NCBI RefSeq assembly: GCF_019802055.1
Contig: NZ_JAHVHW010000007.1
Coordinates: forward strand, 1,079,403 to 1,143,402
Direction: 5' to 3'
Source of the DNA: Ferrimonas balearica
GTDB taxonomy: Bacteria; Pseudomonadota; Gammaproteobacteria; Enterobacterales; Shewanellaceae
Length of the DNA stretch: 64,000 bases
The notes below the pieces were generated by a model, which saw nothing but the letters and a program-made list of their open reading frames with translations, made no database searches and was not told the origin of the DNA. A program made the position numbers and the translations under genes. This document shows, piece after piece, positions 1-8,771 of this stretch. How positions within the stretch are numbered: the stretch's first letter is position 1; every line of letters starts with the position of its first letter.

Positions 1-421
1 AGATCCCAACCGCCATCTCCGCCAGACCGATGTCGTCCTCAGCGGTGGAGGGAAGGCGCTCAAAGCGGCGACCAAGGTCATAGCTGAAATGGCCCAACGC
101 CCCGCCAATAAAGGGGAGGTCTGCCGGGCCTTTAAGCTCCGGTCCCAACACCGCATTCAGAGTGACCGCCAGGACCTCAAGGGGATCTTCGGGATGACGG
201 GTTACGCTGTCCCCCTGACGAACTTCGGTGCACCCGCCATGGGTTACCACGGTGGCTCTGGGATCGGCGACCAGAATGTCGTAGCGGGCATCCGGATGGG
301 CGCTGGCCAGATCACCGATGGCGGAGTCCAGCAGCATCGCCCAGCTCTGGTGGGCAAAGTGTTCAAACAGTGCGATGGGGTTGGCGGGCAGGGAGAGGGG
401 ACGGCGAAAATAGTGTGTCAT
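1..421 (-). CDS. pabB: Aminodeoxychorismate synthase component I (N-terminal part, runs off the window)
   Basis: Only the first ~140 codons are present; the gene continues past base 1. PabB makes 4-amino-4-deoxychorismate from chorismate with PabA-supplied ammonia, for cytosolic folate synthesis. The translation from the ATG at 421 reads MTHYFRRPLSLPANP and later contains LPFIGGALGHFSYDLGRR, the characteristic N-terminal signature of PabB/TrpE-type chorismate enzymes. The catalytic chorismate-binding domain lies outside the window. The EEP-family gene upstream is on the same strand, with a 64-bp gap and no clear terminator, so read-through is possible. No strong ribosome binding site precedes the ATG. 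TrpE is less likely because of the close match to PabB N-termini. Confidence 0.85.
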   Translation of the reverse strand, partial: MTHYFRRPLSLPANPIALFEHFAHQSWAMLLDSAIGDLASAHPDARYDILVADPRATVVTHGGCTEVRQGDSVTRHPEDPLEVLAVTLNAVLGPELKGPADLPFIGGALGHFSYDLGRRFERLPSTAEDDIGLAEMAVGI

Positions 422-485
422 GGTGCGGCTTCACTGCGGCTGATGGCCGGGAGCCTACCATAAAGGCGCTACCCGGCCCAAGCCG

Positions 486-1688
486 TTACGGTCCGGTCAA
501 ATCCAGTTCAAGCCAGACCAGACGATGGTCCGATGAGGCACCTCGACCCGCTACCAAACGGGCCAACTCCAACCCCTCTACCGGCCAGAACACGGCGCCA
601 CGGTGGGGAGTAAACCCATATTGAGAGGGCAACACATAATCCACCTGTGCTCGCCAGGCCGCAGTGTGGTAGCGCGCTTCCGGGTTGTCCGGGCTATGCA
701 GTGCCCCACCAGTGCTTTCCGGACGCAGTGTGGCGTTGACTCCAGGATGGTTCAGAAGCTGGTCGATGGCACCGGGACGACTGTTCCCCTCAGTGGGGGA
801 GGCGTTGTAATCCCCCAGGATCACAAAGCGGGTGTCCGGCGCCAACCCGCCGCGCTGACCGGCATCATCCACCAGATAATCGGCGTTGTTCAGGTAGTCA
901 GCCCAGAGGCGGATCTCGTCATAATTACGGGCGCCATTGCGGTTCTCCGGACCGTCAAACACCGGCGGCGTCGGGTGGGCGGCCAGAATGTGGACGGTGC
1001 GGTCACCCACCTGCACCGGCAGATCCCAATGGGATTTGGAGGAGAGCCTCAAACCCTGCCAGGTGTCGGTGTCGTAAAAGGGGCTGCCATCCGGGTTAAG
1101 AATCGGCTGGGCATCGGGCATCCGGTGCCAAGGGAAGGTGCGGAAGGTGCGTACCTGGTCCTGATCGATGGGGTAACGGGAGAGCAGCACCATGCCGTAC
1201 TGCCCCGGATAGTGGCCAAATCCCCAGGCATCGCCACCGGTACCAGAAGCGACGCCATCGCCATCGATGTCATAGGGGCTGGGCACGCCGGTATTCACCG
1301 GAGCCACATAGTAATAGGGGTAATCCAACGGCTGGCGGCCATTCTGGCTGACCTTCAGATAGTGACGAAGAAACGCCTCAACTCCCTCTGCCGGGTCGGC
1401 GATATAGTCGAATTCGTTGAGCAGGACGATATCGGGGCGCACCCGTTGCAGAATCTCGGCGATATTGCGGATCTGAGGATGCTCGCCATCGGCCAGCAAT
1501 TGGGCAAGTCGGTTGGGGTCGAGGGGGTCGCCTTTGGCGCGGTAGTTTCCCGCCTCCATGCTGACGTTAAAGGTCGCCACCTTCAGGCGGACAGGCTCAT
1601 GGGATGGAGTCGGGGACTCTGAAGGCATCGGGGCGTGGCATCCAGTCAGGGCGGCAATCAGCAGGCCGCAAAGTAAACGAAGCAACAC
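486..1688 (-). CDS. Endonuclease/exonuclease/phosphatase-family lipoprotein
   Basis: A 400-aa protein with a hydrophobic leader and lipobox LTGC near residue 17, so probably a lipoprotein. The rest is an EEP (DNase I-like) fold: KVATFNVSME near the start, VLLNEFDYI (catalytic Glu region), RFVILGDYNASP (Asp/Asn pair) and SSDHRLVWLEL (terminal Asp-His). These residues bind a divalent metal and cleave a phosphodiester or phosphomonoester; the substrate cannot be told from sequence. The start is GTG, chosen because an AGGAG lies 7 bases upstream. Large secreted EEP proteins of this kind occur in marine gammaproteobacteria and are thought to help scavenge nucleic acid or phosphate, which is inference here. 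Confidence 0.8.
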   Translation of the reverse strand: MLLRLLCGLLIAALTGCHAPMPSESPTPSHEPVRLKVATFNVSMEAGNYRAKGDPLDPNRLAQLLADGEHPQIRNIAEILQRVRPDIVLLNEFDYIADPAEGVEAFLRHYLKVSQNGRQPLDYPYYYVAPVNTGVPSPYDIDGDGVASGTGGDAWGFGHYPGQYGMVLLSRYPIDQDQVRTFRTFPWHRMPDAQPILNPDGSPFYDTDTWQGLRLSSKSHWDLPVQVGDRTVHILAAHPTPPVFDGPENRNGARNYDEIRLWADYLNNADYLVDDAGQRGGLAPDTRFVILGDYNASPTEGNSRPGAIDQLLNHPGVNATLRPESTGGALHSPDNPEARYHTAAWRAQVDYVLPSQYGFTPHRGAVFWPVEGLELARLVAGRGASSDHRLVWLELDLTGP

Positions 1689-1824
1689 AAAGGGCTCCTG
1701 TCAGTTTGCGACAGTGTAGCGCAACAGGCTAATGGAAGCCTCGGTCGTTGCATAGCTAAGTGACTGACCTACTCACATTTCTACTTGTGGAAACCTGAGT
1801 GTTGCAAAGCCAGGTCGATAAAGT

Positions 1825-1854
1825 GAAAAAGGCAGCCATCCGGCTGCCTTTTTT
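1825..1854 (-). terminator. Rho-independent terminator after malic enzyme
   Basis: GGCAGCC and GGCTGCC form a 7-bp GC stem around a short loop, flanked by A and T runs. It lies just beyond the malic enzyme stop codon and would work in both directions. Confidence 0.85.
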
Positions 1855-1869
1855 AACGCTTGGCGCAAA

Positions 1870-3558
1870 TCAGAACGAGGTGCGGCGGTAGTGACGGTAT
1901 TCGGCGGTCCAGAACGCCGCCTCAATGGCGTCGCGCAGGTCGCTGTTCTTCACCTTGATCGCCACGCCATCAGCCATGGCGGCCTTGGCCACGGCAAAGG
2001 CAATCTGCTTGCTCACTTCCTGGATCTCCTCCAGCGGCGGCAGCAGGCTGCCATCGCCTTTCTGACCCAGCGGGGAGCACTCCGCCAGGGCGCGGCTGGA
2101 GGCCATCATCATGCCGTCGGTGACGCGGTTGGCGCCACAGGCGATCACGCCCAGGCCGATGCCCGGGAAGATGTAGCTGTTGTTGCACTGGGCGATGGAG
2201 TAGGTCTCTTCACCCAGCACCACGTCCTGGAACGGGCTGCCGGTGGCCACCAGCGCTTTGCCATCGGTCCAGCGCAGGATGTCTTCCGGCACCGCTTCGA
2301 TGCGGCTGGTCGGGTTGGACAGCGGGAAGATGATGGGACGCTCATTGTTGGCGGCCATGGCGGTGATCACCTCTTCGGTGAACAGGCCCGGCGCGCCGGA
2401 TACGCCGATAAGGATCCCCGGCTTGGCGTTGTTCATCACATCCAGCAGAGAGACGTTTTCGTGCTCCAAAGTCCATTTCTCGACCACTTTCGGGTCCTGA
2501 ACCAGACGCTGTTGGAAGTCGAGCAGGTTCACCATGCCATCCTGCAGCAGGCCCCAGCGATCCACCATAAAGATCTGGCTACGAGCTTTCTTGTCAGAGA
2601 GCCCCTGAGCCACCATCTCCGCGATGATCGCTTCAGCGATACCACAACCGGCGGAACCGGCGCCGAGGAAGGCGACGCGCTGGTCTTTCAGCTCTTTGCC
2701 CTGGGCCTTACAGGCGGCCAGCAGAGAGCCAACGGTAACGGCGGCGGTGCCCTGAATGTCGTCGTTGAAGCAGCAGATCTCGTCTTTGTAGCGCTCCAGC
2801 AGCGGCATGGCGTTTTTCTGGGCAAAGTCCTCAAACTGCAGCAGGGCGTCGGGCCAGCGCACTTTGATCGCCTGGATCACGTCATCCACAAACTGCGCGT
2901 ACTCTTCACCGCCGATGCGGGGGTTACGCCAGCCCATGTACATGGGGTCGTTCAGACGCTGCTGGTTGTCGGTACCCACATCCAACACGATGGGCAGGCA
3001 GTAGGCGGGGCTGATGCCGCCACAGGCGGTATAAAGGGAGAGCTTACCGATTGGGATGCCCATGCCGCCGATGCCCTGATCTCCCAGACCCAGGATCCGC
3101 TCACCGTCGGTGATCACAATCACTTTCACATTGTGGCGGGTGGCGTTGTTGAGTACGTCGTCGATCTTGTCCCGGTTGGGGTAGGAGATAAACAGACCCC
3201 GGGAGCGGCGATAGATGTTGGAGAACTCTTCACATGCGGCGCCCACGGTCGGGGTGTAGATGATCGGCATCATCTCGGAGATGTGGTCCTGCACCAGACG
3301 GTAGAACAGCGTTTCGTTGGTGTCCTGGATATTGCGCAGGTACACGTGCTTGTCCATGTCGTTGGTGAACGCCTGGAACTGTTTGTAGGCGCGGGAGGCC
3401 TGCTCTTCGATGGTCTCTACCGCATCCGGAACCAGGCCGGTCAGGTTGAACTCACTGCGCTCTGCCTCGGTAAAAGCGGAACCCTTATTCAACAGGGGCG
3501 TTTCCAGCAGCACCGGGCCAGCGTAGTGGATGTACAGGGGGCGTTTTTTATCGTCCAT
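1870..3558 (-). CDS. maeA: NAD-dependent malic enzyme
   Basis: A 562-aa cytosolic enzyme that oxidatively decarboxylates malate to pyruvate with NAD+. The sequence matches MaeA across its length: the start [15 protein letters not shown], the malic signature [15 protein letters not shown], the nucleotide-binding [11 protein letters not shown], and the conserved [10 protein letters not shown]. The open frame extends upstream to 3687, but the ATG at 3558 was chosen because it gives the usual family length and N-terminus. A convincing ribosome binding site is not obvious. The gene is monocistronic, with its own terminator. It links the C4-acid metabolism suggested by fumarase, DauA and FccA elsewhere in the window to pyruvate. 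Confidence 0.95.
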   Translation of the reverse strand: MDDKKRPLYIHYAGPVLLETPLLNKGSAFTEAERSEFNLTGLVPDAVETIEEQASRAYKQFQAFTNDMDKHVYLRNIQDTNETLFYRLVQDHISEMMPIIYTPTVGAACEEFSNIYRRSRGLFISYPNRDKIDDVLNNATRHNVKVIVITDGERILGLGDQGIGGMGIPIGKLSLYTACGGISPAYCLPIVLDVGTDNQQRLNDPMYMGWRNPRIGGEEYAQFVDDVIQAIKVRWPDALLQFEDFAQKNAMPLLERYKDEICCFNDDIQGTAAVTVGSLLAACKAQGKELKDQRVAFLGAGSAGCGIAEAIIAEMVAQGLSDKKARSQIFMVDRWGLLQDGMVNLLDFQQRLVQDPKVVEKWTLEHENVSLLDVMNNAKPGILIGVSGAPGLFTEEVITAMAANNERPIIFPLSNPTSRIEAVPEDILRWTDGKALVATGSPFQDVVLGEETYSIAQCNNSYIFPGIGLGVIACGANRVTDGMMMASSRALAECSPLGQKGDGSLLPPLEEIQEVSKQIAFAVAKAAMADGVAIKVKNSDLRDAIEAAFWTAEYRHYRRTSF

Positions 3559-3818
3559 TAAGAAGGGCCTTTTGCAGCAAGGGCTTGGATCTTGGTTTTC
3601 GGGCGTGAAGTGTATCACGTTTACTCCGCAGGTGGACCAGGGTTCGGGATCCGACCAGAGACGGTCGGCGGTGTTCAGGGGATGCATGATAAAAACGCCT
3701 CCTTGCTGGCAGTTGCCGCAAAGACTAGGCGTCCATGAGATCCGAATAAGTGAATATTTGATTAACCTTTTCCGTCACTTAGCGAGCCCGTCGGGATGGG
3801 GCCTGGACGGTAAGGCGG

Positions 3819-5147
3819 TTACAGCAGGAGTTTGACCCTGACCGTTCGGCCCTTTATCTGGCCGTTGTTTAGCGCGGTCAGCGCGGCAGAGACCTGGGTT
3901 TTTTGCAGGGTGACGTAGCTGTGGTCATTCAGCAGATCGATGGCCGCGATCGCCTTATGGGGCACGCCAGCGCCTTTGATCAGCGCGCCCATCAGGTCCC
4001 CTTTGCGCAGTCGGGCACGGCGTCCGGCATCCACCATCAGGGTGGCCAGCGAATTGGGCGTAACCGTGACCGACTGGGATGGGGCCGGTTGTGATGGGAT
4101 ACCCGGCGCAAGCTGTTGCAGAGCGGATTGCTGCTCCGGACGATAGAGGGTGATCGCCCGGCCGCTGGCACCGGCGCGCGCGGTGCGGCCAATGCGCTGA
4201 CTGTGGGTATCGCTGTCGGAGGCCAGCTCCGCATTGATCACCGTCTCAATCGCTTCCACATCCAGGCCCCGGGCTGCCAGATCAGTGGCGATAAGCAGAG
4301 GCGCGCTGCCGTGGCGGAAGCGGATAAGGGTCTGCTCCCGTTGCTGTTGATTGAGATCGCCATGAAGTGCCAGCGCCGGGCAGCGGGCTTTACACAACTG
4401 CTGTGCCAGGGTGCGGCAAACCGCTTTGGTGTTCACAAACACCAGCGTGCGGCCCTGCCCAGTGAGCTGGGGAATCACCTCAGCGAGCTGGGCACTTGGC
4501 GCCAGGCACAGGGCCTGTTGGTGAATGTCCGGGGTATCCCCCTGAACCTCAATGGCGTCAGCGGGCGCCATCGCCAGCAGCGCTTCCGGGTAAGTGGCGG
4601 AGCACCAGACCCGCTGACAGGCCCTGGGAAGGGCTGCCGTCAGGGTCTGTAGGTCCCGGACAAACCCCTCAGCGTGCAGGCGATCCGCTTCATCCAGCAC
4701 CAGAATCCTGACCTGGTCCAGGGTTAGCGCCCCCTGTTTCAGCAGGGCAGTAAGGCGGCCCGGCGTTGCCACAATCAGATGGGCACCGTGTCTCAGTGCC
4801 GCCTCCTGTGCGCTCTGATCGGTACCGCCATAAACCGCGGCCACATGAAGATTGGGGTAGGGGCGCCCCAGTTGCCGAAGCACCTGGGCGATCTGTTCTG
4901 CCAGCTCCCGGGAGGGGGCCAGAACCAGACCCTGGGGCTGGCGGCGGGACAGGTCCAGTTTCGCCAGCAGGCCCAGCCCGAACGCCACCGTTTTACCGCT
5001 TCCCGTCGGGGCCTGGATCCGAAGGTCGCCTCCGGCCAGCAGCTTCGGCAGGCTCAGTTGTTGCACCTGGGTCAGTGGCACCAGGTTAAGCGCTTGGATA
5101 TGGGCGTTGAGCGGGGCGGGCAGCAGGGTGAGGGTATCGGTGCTCAA
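3819..5147 (-). CDS. dbpA: ATP-dependent RNA helicase DbpA
   Basis: A 442-aa DEAD-box protein. Motifs in order are APTGSGKT (46-53), PSRELAEQ, TPGR, LDEAD (151-155), SAT (183-185), ARGLD and QRIGRTARAG. The C-terminal ~75 residues (GDLMGALIKGAGV...GRTVRVKLL) are the DbpA RNA-binding domain, which recognises hairpin 92 of 23S rRNA, so the likely role is late assembly of the large ribosomal subunit. The last helicase motif carries Gln where many members have His, a common variant. It is a single gene on the minus strand between malic enzyme and the DUF3501 operon. Confidence 0.93.
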   Translation of the reverse strand: MSTDTLTLLPAPLNAHIQALNLVPLTQVQQLSLPKLLAGGDLRIQAPTGSGKTVAFGLGLLAKLDLSRRQPQGLVLAPSRELAEQIAQVLRQLGRPYPNLHVAAVYGGTDQSAQEAALRHGAHLIVATPGRLTALLKQGALTLDQVRILVLDEADRLHAEGFVRDLQTLTAALPRACQRVWCSATYPEALLAMAPADAIEVQGDTPDIHQQALCLAPSAQLAEVIPQLTGQGRTLVFVNTKAVCRTLAQQLCKARCPALALHGDLNQQQREQTLIRFRHGSAPLLIATDLAARGLDVEAIETVINAELASDSDTHSQRIGRTARAGASGRAITLYRPEQQSALQQLAPGIPSQPAPSQSVTVTPNSLATLMVDAGRRARLRKGDLMGALIKGAGVPHKAIAAIDLLNDHSYVTLQKTQVSAALTALNNGQIKGRTVRVKLLL

Positions 5148-5216
5148 GGGACGCTATGGGATCAGGGAAAACTGGGGCTTATGCTACCAGATATTGGCAT
5201 CAGAGCGAGATGGCGA

Positions 5217-5756
5217 TCAGGAGTCCGGCGCACTTAACCGGTTCAACTGGAGCGTTTGTCGCCGGATCCAGTGCGTTCCTTTGTCATCTTGATAATCCAC
5301 CTCTTCTTCCCGGCTCAATTGTTGGGGCAGGCGTTGCCAGGTCTGGCGGACTCTGACGGGACGCTGTTGGCGAATTGCGCTGAACTCAAAGCGAAGGGTC
5401 CAGACCTCGTCACTGACGTAGTGAAAGCTGGTCAGTTCGCGCTCCTGCTCATACTCCGCGTGCTGAAACTGCTGGATAACACGGTAGGGCGGCTGAACTT
5501 CGACATATTGGGCAAACCGGGATTGGGGCGTGGTGACCTGCTCCTCAAGCCACTGGGGCTGCTCGGTGGCACTGATGGTCAGCTGCACCGGCGTTTCGGT
5601 GATCTCTCCACTGTCCAGGTTCATCCCCTGCCAGTGCCCTTGCCACTCTCCCTGCAGGCTCATCAGTGCCTGAAACTCCGGTTCAGTGGCGAAGGTGGGG
5701 GCCACCGCAAGCAGCCCCCACAACAGGATTAGTGTGCCCGGGGTTCGTCGAGACAT
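5217..5756 (-). CDS. Secreted protein of unknown function
   Basis: A 179-aa protein with a signal peptide (TLILLWGLLAVAPTFA, cleavage near ATFA/TEPE). I do not recognise a named family. The mature part reads like a lipocalin-type or THAP-like small beta barrel: it opens with LMSLQGEWQGHWQG and is made of alternating strands ending VDYQDDKGTHWIRRQTLQL. A longer frame runs to 5822, but the ATG at 5756 places the signal peptide correctly. It overlaps the end of the DUF3501 gene by 28 bp, so it is probably translated as the last gene of the rubrerythrin operon. Confidence 0.6.
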   Translation of the reverse strand: MSRRTPGTLILLWGLLAVAPTFATEPEFQALMSLQGEWQGHWQGMNLDSGEITETPVQLTISATEQPQWLEEQVTTPQSRFAQYVEVQPPYRVIQQFQHAEYEQERELTSFHYVSDEVWTLRFEFSAIRQQRPVRVRQTWQRLPQQLSREEEVDYQDDKGTHWIRRQTLQLNRLSAPDS

Positions 5757-6325
5757 GCGCGCAGCGCCTCCTTCTGCGGCTCGGTCAAGGTGGTTTCGAC
5801 GGACAGGGCGGGGTGGTCGCACCCCAGATGCACCGCTTGTCCCTGTTTTAGCGCGGCCATCATGCTGTCGCTCAGTTCCCAGCGCAGAAAGTGCACACTG
5901 CTGGTCTTGCTTTCGTCGCTGCGCTCCAGATCCTCATCGGCGATGGCGTACACCCTGGGGCCATCGCCCACCTGAACCCAGACCCGACGCTCCACATCGA
6001 TAAGCCGCGCCAATGCCAACCTGCGCTCCTCGACATCCGCGTATTCCAGCAACATGGTGGCTTTCCAGTTGTGTCCATCGGGGATCAGCGGGTTGTAGGC
6101 GTCCAGTTCCTCCTGAATCGCGTCGGGCTCAAACACCCGCTCAATGCGGAGCATCTCCTGAACCTGGTACTGAATGGTCATGCGATCCTCAAACAGCAGC
6201 CTCAGATGCTCACCCAAACCCGCCTGAAGATCCTTTTTATGGGCCAGCACCTGCTGGCGAAAGCCCGCGCGGTGCTGCGCGTACTCCTCAAGAGACCAGA
6301 GGTCATTCCGTGTCAGTTTGTCCAT
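5729..6325 (-). CDS. DUF3501 family protein
   Basis: A 198-aa cytosolic protein that closely fits DUF3501: LTRNDLWSLEEYAQHR, FEDRMTIQYQVQEMLRIERVF, YNPLIPDGHNWKATMLLEY and a C-terminal KTSSVHFLRWEL. The biochemical function is unknown. Homologues are found next to rubrerythrin and a GlpC/HdrD-like Fe-S protein, as here, so the three probably form one peroxide-handling or electron-transfer module. An AGGA lies 8 bases before the ATG, and only 9 bp separate it from the Fe-S gene. The secreted 179-aa gene overlaps its 3' end. Confidence 0.85.
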   Translation of the reverse strand: MDKLTRNDLWSLEEYAQHRAGFRQQVLAHKKDLQAGLGEHLRLLFEDRMTIQYQVQEMLRIERVFEPDAIQEELDAYNPLIPDGHNWKATMLLEYADVEERRLALARLIDVERRVWVQVGDGPRVYAIADEDLERSDESKTSSVHFLRWELSDSMMAALKQGQAVHLGCDHPALSVETTLTEPQKEALRACLDEPRAH

Positions 6326-6334
6326 AACCTGTTC

Positions 6335-7675
6335 CTACAATCCGTATGCCTGACGAAGCAGGCTGATGGGGTGAAGGGCGTTGCCCGGCTTGTCGCCCAG
6401 TCCGGTGCGCTGACTGCCGATGTGGCTGGCGGCCATGGGGCAGTCGCTGACATGGTGGTCTGGTTGAGTGCGATCCACCTGACGAACCACGGGGCGGGCG
6501 ATCTTCAAAGACGCTTCCCGGGTCTCCAGTTTGACCGCGTAGGTGCCATCATGCCCGGAGCAGCGCTCAATAGTGTGCACCTGTGTATCCGGTATCAGCG
6601 CCAGAATGTCGCGGGTTCGGGGGCCAAAGTTCTGTACCCGCTGATGGCAGGCTGGCTGGTAGGTGATGTTCCCCAGCGGCTGAGTAAACTCGGTTTTGAG
6701 TTTTCCCCCCTTGTGCCTGAGCCAGAGATACTCGAAGGGGTCGAAGAAGGCTCGCTGCACCAGTGCCACCTCCTCGTCATCCGGAAACATCAGGGGCAAC
6801 TCCTGCTTAAACATCAGTACGCAGGAGGGGATGGGCGCGATCAGGTCATAGCCCTGCCGCACCAGCTCAGCCAGGCGTGGAATATTGTGCGCTTTCAGTC
6901 GGGCGACGCTCTCCATATCGCCAATCTCAAGCTTGGGCATGCCACAGCACTGCAGCGAGGTGGCCGGTTCAATCTGGATGTCGTTGTGCTGGAACACCTT
7001 CATGAAATCATCCGCCAACTCCGCCTGGGTGTAGTTGGCGAAGCAGGTGGCAAACAGGGCCACTTTGCCGCTGGTGTCGCCAACGGGCGTTGGCGGAATG
7101 GTTTGCACCTGTTCCTGAGCGCGCTGCTCCAGCGTTGGGCGGGAGTAGCGGGGCAGGGGCGCATCCCGATGGACGCCGAGGGTCTTCTCCAGTGACACCC
7201 GGAACACTTCGGTATTGCCCAGCCCCGACATCATCTGCGAGATCCCGGGACTGGAGGCGAACTTGCCCATGGCGTCGGTGTTGGTCAGAACCCGATCCCG
7301 GAATCGGGCGCCGGACTTGTGGAATCGTTGCGCTTTGGCCTGCAGCATCAGGTGGGGAAAATCCACTCCCCACTCGTGCGGCGGCACGTAGGGGCACTTG
7401 GTCATAAAGCAGAGATCACAGAGGTAGCAGTGATCCACCACCTTGTAGTAATCCCCCTTATCGACCCCATCCACCTCCATGGTGTCGGATTCGTCCACCA
7501 GATCGAACAGGGTCGGGAACGACTGACAAAGGCTGACGCAGCGGCGACAGCCATGACAGATGTCGTAGACCCGCTCCAGCTCCGCCATCAGTTTGGCGTC
7601 GTCGTAATAGTCTGGTCCCTGCCAGTCGATTGGGTGTCGGGTGGGCGCTTCAAGACTGCCCTCTTTACGGCTCAT
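6335..7675 (-). CDS. Heterodisulfide reductase/GlpC-like Fe-S oxidoreductase subunit
   Basis: A 446-aa protein with two N-terminal 4Fe-4S motifs (CHGCRRCVSLC and CYLCDLCFMTKCP) and two C-terminal cysteine-rich CCG domains (SLQCCGMPKLE and the CSGHDGT region). This is the arrangement of GlpC and HdrD, which pass electrons between a membrane or flavin donor and a cofactor. No transmembrane segment is present. The upstream neighbour is rubrerythrin and the downstream one DUF3501. I infer that this protein feeds electrons to the rubrerythrin, replacing the missing rubredoxin domain. A strong GGAGG lies 4 bases before the ATG. Confidence 0.85.
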   Translation of the reverse strand: MSRKEGSLEAPTRHPIDWQGPDYYDDAKLMAELERVYDICHGCRRCVSLCQSFPTLFDLVDESDTMEVDGVDKGDYYKVVDHCYLCDLCFMTKCPYVPPHEWGVDFPHLMLQAKAQRFHKSGARFRDRVLTNTDAMGKFASSPGISQMMSGLGNTEVFRVSLEKTLGVHRDAPLPRYSRPTLEQRAQEQVQTIPPTPVGDTSGKVALFATCFANYTQAELADDFMKVFQHNDIQIEPATSLQCCGMPKLEIGDMESVARLKAHNIPRLAELVRQGYDLIAPIPSCVLMFKQELPLMFPDDEEVALVQRAFFDPFEYLWLRHKGGKLKTEFTQPLGNITYQPACHQRVQNFGPRTRDILALIPDTQVHTIERCSGHDGTYAVKLETREASLKIARPVVRQVDRTQPDHHVSDCPMAASHIGSQRTGLGDKPGNALHPISLLRQAYGL

Positions 7676-7723
7676 GGTGCCTCCGGCGCGCAGGGGCGAT
7701 GCAGTCGCACCGCCCCGATCCGT

Positions 7724-8143
7724 TTAGCTGTCGAGATTATCCAGCGCTTTCTGGAAGCGGTTGGCGTGAGAGCGCTCCGCTTTCGCCAGCGTCTCAAACC
7801 AATCGGCAATCTCATCAAAACCCTCGTCCCGGGCGGTTTTCGCCATGCCGGGATACATGTCGGTGTACTCGTGAGTTTCACCGGCAATGGAGGCTTTCAG
7901 ATTGGCTTCGGTACCGCCGAACGGCAGGCCGGTGGCCGGATCGCCTACCGCTTCCAGGTACTCCAGGTGGCCATGGGCGTGGCCGGTTTCCCCCTCCGCA
8001 GTGGAGCGGAACACGGCAGCCACATCGTTATAGCCCTCAACGTCCGCTTTGGAAGCGAAGTAGAGGTAGCGGCGGTTGGCCTGGGATTCGCCAGCAAACG
8101 CGTCTTTCAGATTCTGCTCGGTTTTGGATCCTTTCAATGACAT
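7724..8143 (-). CDS. Rubrerythrin (di-iron domain only)
   Basis: A 139-aa ferritin-like protein with the two-fold di-iron motif set: [10 protein letters not shown] (E19), EGETGHAH (E52, H55), AGETHEY and [10 protein letters not shown]. Rubrerythrins reduce hydrogen peroxide in the cytosol of anaerobes and microaerobes. Classical members are ~190 aa with a C-terminal rubredoxin; this one stops after the di-iron domain and has no CxxC. The frame extends to 8191, but the ATG at 8143 follows an AGGAG at the right distance. It heads the operon with the Fe-S protein and DUF3501. Confidence 0.9.
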   Translation of the reverse strand: MSLKGSKTEQNLKDAFAGESQANRRYLYFASKADVEGYNDVAAVFRSTAEGETGHAHGHLEYLEAVGDPATGLPFGGTEANLKASIAGETHEYTDMYPGMAKTARDEGFDEIADWFETLAKAERSHANRFQKALDNLDS

Positions 8144-8351
8144 GACTTTCTCCTGTGGCGTCAAACGCCTGATTGCTTCACACAGGATCAAGCGTAGACA
8201 GCCACGGGCCGTTTATAGATGGAATTTCTTCGCTGACCTAATCGTTGTGCTCGATTGAACCATGCAGGCTTACCCAGAACGCTATGGTCAGCGTCGCAGG
8301 GTGGGAGGAGGCAGTGGGTTAAGCGGTCGGAGAAGTGTGGCGCCCTGATGC

Positions 8352-8380
8352 AAAAAGCCCCGCACAATGGCGGGGCTTTT
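8352..8380. terminator. Bidirectional rho-independent terminator
   Basis: AAAAGCCCCGC pairs with GCGGGGCTTTT across a short loop. It lies downstream of the HTH gene (minus strand) and separates it from the rubrerythrin operon. Confidence 0.85.
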
Positions 8381-8393
8381 CAGGGTTCGGGCT

Positions 8394-8714
8394 TCAGGCG
8401 CCTTCCAGAGAGCGGCCCAGTTCGGCCAGTTTCTCGAGCGCCTCTGGATTGTCGACCGCTTTAGGGTGCTCAATATTGAACTTCCCAATCTTAATCGCAT
8501 CGCGAATGGACCAACTGGTGTTCATACCCAGAACCCGCAGGAAGCCCAGTGCTGGCCCACGGGCACGCATGGTGCCGCGCTGCCAGCGACGTACTGTCTC
8601 TGGCGTGGTGCAGAGGAAAGCCGCAAGTTGACTGGTATCCATACCCGTATTGTCACGGATGTACTTCAGGATCTGGGCTTCCTCGGTATCGGCAAAGCCT
8701 GGGTTTCTGGACAT
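8394..8714 (-). CDS. Small helix-turn-helix transcriptional regulator
   Basis: A 106-aa protein from the chosen start. The central part, TSQLAAFLCTTPETVRRWQRG followed by PALGFLRVL, is an XRE/HigA-like HTH in which the second helix reads TPETVRRW. The C-terminus (IGKFNIEHPKAVDNPEALEKLAEL) looks like a short dimerising helix pair. Longer starts exist at 8753 and 8735, but GAGG lies 8 bases before the ATG at 8714 and neither upstream ATG has a site. A perfect 7-bp inverted repeat lies at 8751-8767, between this gene and the RND permease, and is a plausible operator. It may be cotranscribed with the pump. Confidence 0.7.
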   Translation of the reverse strand: MSRNPGFADTEEAQILKYIRDNTGMDTSQLAAFLCTTPETVRRWQRGTMRARGPALGFLRVLGMNTSWSIRDAIKIGKFNIEHPKAVDNPEALEKLAELGRSLEGA

Positions 8715-8750
8715 TTCGTCTTCCTCACTCATCATATGGGCGTCATTGTA

Positions 8751-8767
8751 CAACGGGACGCCCGTTG
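8751..8767. promoter_or_regulatory. Perfect inverted repeat, possible operator
   Basis: CAACGGG-ACG-CCCGTTG is a perfect 7-bp dyad in the gap between the RND permease stop and the HTH gene. It lacks a following T run, so it is not a typical terminator. An autoregulatory operator for the HTH protein is inferred. Confidence 0.4.
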
Positions 8768-8771
8768 ATTG

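Noticed and set aside
1891-3561. Long open frame (556 aa) on the plus strand opposite malic enzyme
   Set aside because: It is the antisense shadow of maeA; the sense strand matches the family end to end, and the shadow has no ribosome site.
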